This document shows, one piece after another, positions 62,291-64,000 of a stretch of 64,000 nt of DNA (position 1 is the first letter of the stretch; every line of letters starts with the position of its first letter). The notes below the pieces were generated by a model, which saw nothing but the letters and a program-made list of their open reading frames with translations, made no database searches and was not told the origin of the DNA. The position numbers and the translations under genes were made by a program. The stretch lies in NCBI GenBank assembly GCA_003963405.1, contig RXIY01000023.1, positions 1-64,000 of the forward strand. Direction: 5' to 3'. Origin of the DNA: Hyphomicrobiales bacterium. Lineage in GTDB: Bacteria > Pseudomonadota > Alphaproteobacteria > Rhizobiales > Beijerinckiaceae.

Positions 62291-62656
62291 ATGATCGGCA
62301 AAGCGGGAAAGCGCGCGCGGCAGGCGGCCTTGCTCATGGCGGCGCTGCTGTGTTCGGCCTGTCTCTCGAATGTGCAGTCGCTCGGGCCGAATATGGCCCG
62401 CCTCGATCTCTCCGGGGTCGAGGCGGGGCCGGAGGACCTGGCGCTCCAGCAGCTTCTGGCGCTTGGCGCGCGGGAGACGCTCGCGCGGGGATATACGCAT
62501 TTCCGCTTCATCGATTGGGCGCCGGGCGCAACGCAGGTCGTGCAGCCGGGCCAGCCGCTCAGAGCCAATTTCGCCGTGACGATCGTGATGTTCCGGGAGG
62601 GAGAGCAGGGCTCGAACCCGGTTTTCGACGCGCGCCGGATCGCGCAGGCGCGGTAG
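62291..62656 (+). CDS. probable lipoprotein of the CC0125/CC1285 type
   Basis: The product is 121 residues from the ATG at 62291. A lipoprotein-like signal (AALLMAALLCSAC, lipobox Cys at about residue 24) is followed by a mature domain with ARETLARGYTHFRFIDWAPG and FAVTIVMFREGE. This resembles the small alphaproteobacterial lipoproteins named CC0125/CC1285, of unknown function. It sits between two almost identical terminators. Confidence 0.7.
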   Translation: MIGKAGKRARQAALLMAALLCSACLSNVQSLGPNMARLDLSGVEAGPEDLALQQLLALGARETLARGYTHFRFIDWAPGATQVVQPGQPLRANFAVTIVMFREGEQGSNPVFDARRIAQAR

Positions 62657-62681
62657 CGCCGCTCACCTTTCTCATGAAAAG

Positions 62682-62712
62682 AAAAGGGCGGGGGAGGGGA
62701 CCCCGCCCTTTT
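62682..62712. terminator. bidirectional terminator between the lipoprotein gene and fdsD
   Basis: Perfect 12-bp arms AAAAGGGCGGGG (62682-62693) and CCCCGCCCTTTT (62701-62712) enclose a 7-base loop. A/T runs on both sides suit two convergent genes. The stem is the same sequence as that of the hppA terminator 450 bases away. Confidence 0.85.
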
Positions 62713-62751
62713 CCGGCGCAGGAGGCTTCGGGGACGCTCGCCTCGAGCGCC

Positions 62752-63045
62752 TTACGCTTTCGGGGGGCCGTAATAGCCGGGTTTTTTTTGGGTCTCGTCC
62801 TCGAGCAGCTTCGCGCCCTCGACGACATGCGGCGCGAGGCCGGCGCCGCCGGATGCGATGAGCGCCAGCAGCTCCTGACGCATGCGCGGGTCCCAATAGG
62901 TCCGCAAGTGATTGCGGATCCCTTCCGCGCGCCGCTCCGGGGGATAGGGCGCGAAGAAGTCTCCGATCTGATTGGCCATCAGAACGATGCGATCCAGCGC
63001 CATCACCGGCGCGCCGTCCGGGCCGCTCTGCTGCGTCGCGCTCAT
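62752..63045 (-). CDS. fdsD: NAD-dependent formate dehydrogenase delta subunit
   Basis: The product is 97 residues from the ATG at 63045. LDRIVLMANQIGDFFAPYPP, AEGIRNHLRTYWDPRMRQEL and the end KKPGYYGPPKA are typical of FdsD, a small protein needed for assembly or sulfuration of the molybdenum formate dehydrogenase. The ATG overlaps the fdsA stop (ATGA). It is the last gene of the fds operon. Confidence 0.93.
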   Translation of the reverse strand: MSATQQSGPDGAPVMALDRIVLMANQIGDFFAPYPPERRAEGIRNHLRTYWDPRMRQELLALIASGGAGLAPHVVEGAKLLEDETQKKPGYYGPPKA

Positions 63046-64000
63046 TCTGCGGGCTCCAGTTCGCGGGTCGAGGGTCTGGCGCCCTCGGCGGCGCCTGCGC
63101 CGGAATGGGCCGCGATGCGCACGACATCGACCGCCGTGACCTTGTATTCCGGACAGTTCGTCGCCCAGTCCGAGAGATCGGACGTTACGGCGTTCGCCTT
63201 CGACTTGGCGTGATGGAACGTCGTGTAAACGACACCCGGATTGACGCGGGCCGACAGGCGGGCGCGCAGCTCGATCTCGCCGAAGCGGCTCGCGACGCGC
63301 ACGAAATCGCCGTCCTTCACGCCGCGCGCCGCCGCGTCCTCGGCGTTGATCTCCAGCACGTCCTCCGGATGCCAGAGAGAGTTCGGCGTGCGCCGCGTCT
63401 GCGTGCCGACGTTGTACTGCGAGAGAATGCGCCCCGTCGTCAGCAGCAGCGGATACTGATCCGAAGTGCGCTCGGCCGTCGGCACATATTCCGTCAGCAT
63501 GAAGGTGCCGCGGCCATTGGCGCGCGGGAACTTCTCGCGATGCAGAACCTCGGTGCCTTCGGGCGCGCTCTCGTCGCAGGGCCACTGCGCCGAGCCGATG
63601 CGGTCGATCAGATCAAAACTCATGCCGCGATAGGCGGGCGACAGCCGCGCGATCTCGTCGAGCACCTCGCCGGGATTGGAATAGGAGGCCGGATACCCCA
63701 TGGCGTTCATGAACTTTACCGTAATCTCCCAGTCCTGATAGCCCGCGAGCGGCTCCACCACCTTGCGCACGCGCGAAACGCGCCGCTCGGCGTTGGTGAA
63801 GGTGCCGTCCTTCTCCAGCGACGACGAGCCGGGGAAAAAGACATGGGCATATTTCGACGTCTCATTGAGGAAGAGGTCGTGGAGCACGACGCATTCCATG
63901 TTCTTCATGGCGGCGATGACGTGATGCTGGTTCGGATCGCTCTGAACCGGATCTTCGCCCATGACATACATGCCCTTGAACGAGCCCGCGACGGCGGCGT
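63042..64000 (-). CDS. fdsA: NAD-dependent formate dehydrogenase alpha subunit, 3' part
   Basis: The last 318 or so residues of the molybdopterin subunit are present. The gene enters from beyond base 64000. It begins in FKGMYVMGEDPVQSDPNQHH and has FFPGSSSLEKDGTFTNAERRV, the molybdopterin-dinucleotide-binding domain with YPLLLTTGRILSQYNVGTQTRR, and GVVYTTFHHAKSKANAVTSD. It oxidises formate to carbon dioxide with NAD, the last step of methane and methanol oxidation and a match for the Fhc pathway encoded upstream. Confidence 0.95.
   Translation of the reverse strand, partial: AAVAGSFKGMYVMGEDPVQSDPNQHHVIAAMKNMECVVLHDLFLNETSKYAHVFFPGSSSLEKDGTFTNAERRVSRVRKVVEPLAGYQDWEITVKFMNAMGYPASYSNPGEVLDEIARLSPAYRGMSFDLIDRIGSAQWPCDESAPEGTEVLHREKFPRANGRGTFMLTEYVPTAERTSDQYPLLLTTGRILSQYNVGTQTRRTPNSLWHPEDVLEINAEDAAARGVKDGDFVRVASRFGEIELRARLSARVNPGVVYTTFHHAKSKANAVTSDLSDWATNCPEYKVTAVDVVRIAAHSGAGAAEGARPSTRELEPAE

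Noticed and set aside
60013-62568. Minus-strand open frame of 851 codons opposite hppA
   Set aside because: It is the mirror of the hppA reading frame, with Asp/His/Arg-rich composition and no recognisable protein.

Overview
The window reads as chromosomal DNA of a GC-rich alphaproteobacterial methylotroph of the Hyphomicrobiales, most plausibly a Methylocystis- or Methylosinus-like type II methanotroph. This is inferred from gene content, since no database search was possible. The supporting genes are a complete fhcBADC operon (tetrahydromethanopterin-linked formaldehyde oxidation), a free-standing pqqA, a lanthanide-type binding and uptake cluster, serine hydroxymethyltransferase, the end of an NAD-dependent formate dehydrogenase operon, and a proton-pumping pyrophosphatase. 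I see no insertion sequence, prophage, CRISPR array, rRNA or convincing tRNA.

Layout. 1-8043: the 3' end of an outer-membrane porin, a small secreted protein, a DEAD-box helicase, glpD, an acyl-CoA dehydrogenase, an FmdB-type zinc ribbon, infC (apparently with an AUU start), and a secreted protein of unknown function. 8061-14828 (minus strand): the most distinctive region, with a TonB-dependent receptor, a lanmodulin-like four-EF-hand protein, and an ABC system (periplasmic binding protein, YVTN beta-propeller, ATPase, permease). The set matches the lut/lanM lanthanide uptake cluster known from Methylobacterium (Methylorubrum) extorquens. 14981-17017: a divergent sensor kinase and NarL-type response regulator. 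17051-18306: a di-heme cytochrome c peroxidase/MauG-like protein and pqqA. 18764-23197: fhcB-fhcA-fhcD-fhcC, translationally coupled.

23262-34328: a small Cys-containing protein, a DUF1330 protein, PutA, Hsp20, a 37-codon predicted membrane micro-ORF, an MFS transporter, sdhCDAB, a secreted protein and asd. 34544-43812: a Gly/Tyr-rich secreted protein, LolA with a Lys-Pro-Ala repeat linker, FtsK, a BrkB-family membrane protein, a DUF72 protein, an A/T-richer orphan thioredoxin-like protein, a membrane protein, a PEBP-family protein, a possible HExxH metallopeptidase and a DUF3147 protein. 43858-53984: a DUF1259 protein, a YfgM-like TPR protein, der, a poly-gamma-glutamate hydrolase-like protein, an O-methyltransferase, the rubrerythrin / Fe-S oxidoreductase / DUF3501 cassette, prfC and small secreted proteins. 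54164-64000: glyA, the nrdR-ribD-ribE-ribH-nusB-thiL series, hppA, a lipoprotein, fdsD and the 3' part of fdsA.

How the pieces fit. Methanol oxidation in such bacteria uses PQQ enzymes (calcium MxaF or lanthanide XoxF). The window holds the PQQ precursor peptide, a probable lanthanide import and buffering system, and a neighbouring two-component system that could regulate it. Formaldehyde oxidation continues through Fhc to formate, and formate is oxidised by Fds. GlyA feeds one-carbon units into the serine cycle, and Sdh runs in the TCA cycle. No methane monooxygenase or methanol dehydrogenase gene lies in the window. Start codons, operators and promoters are judged by eye only.
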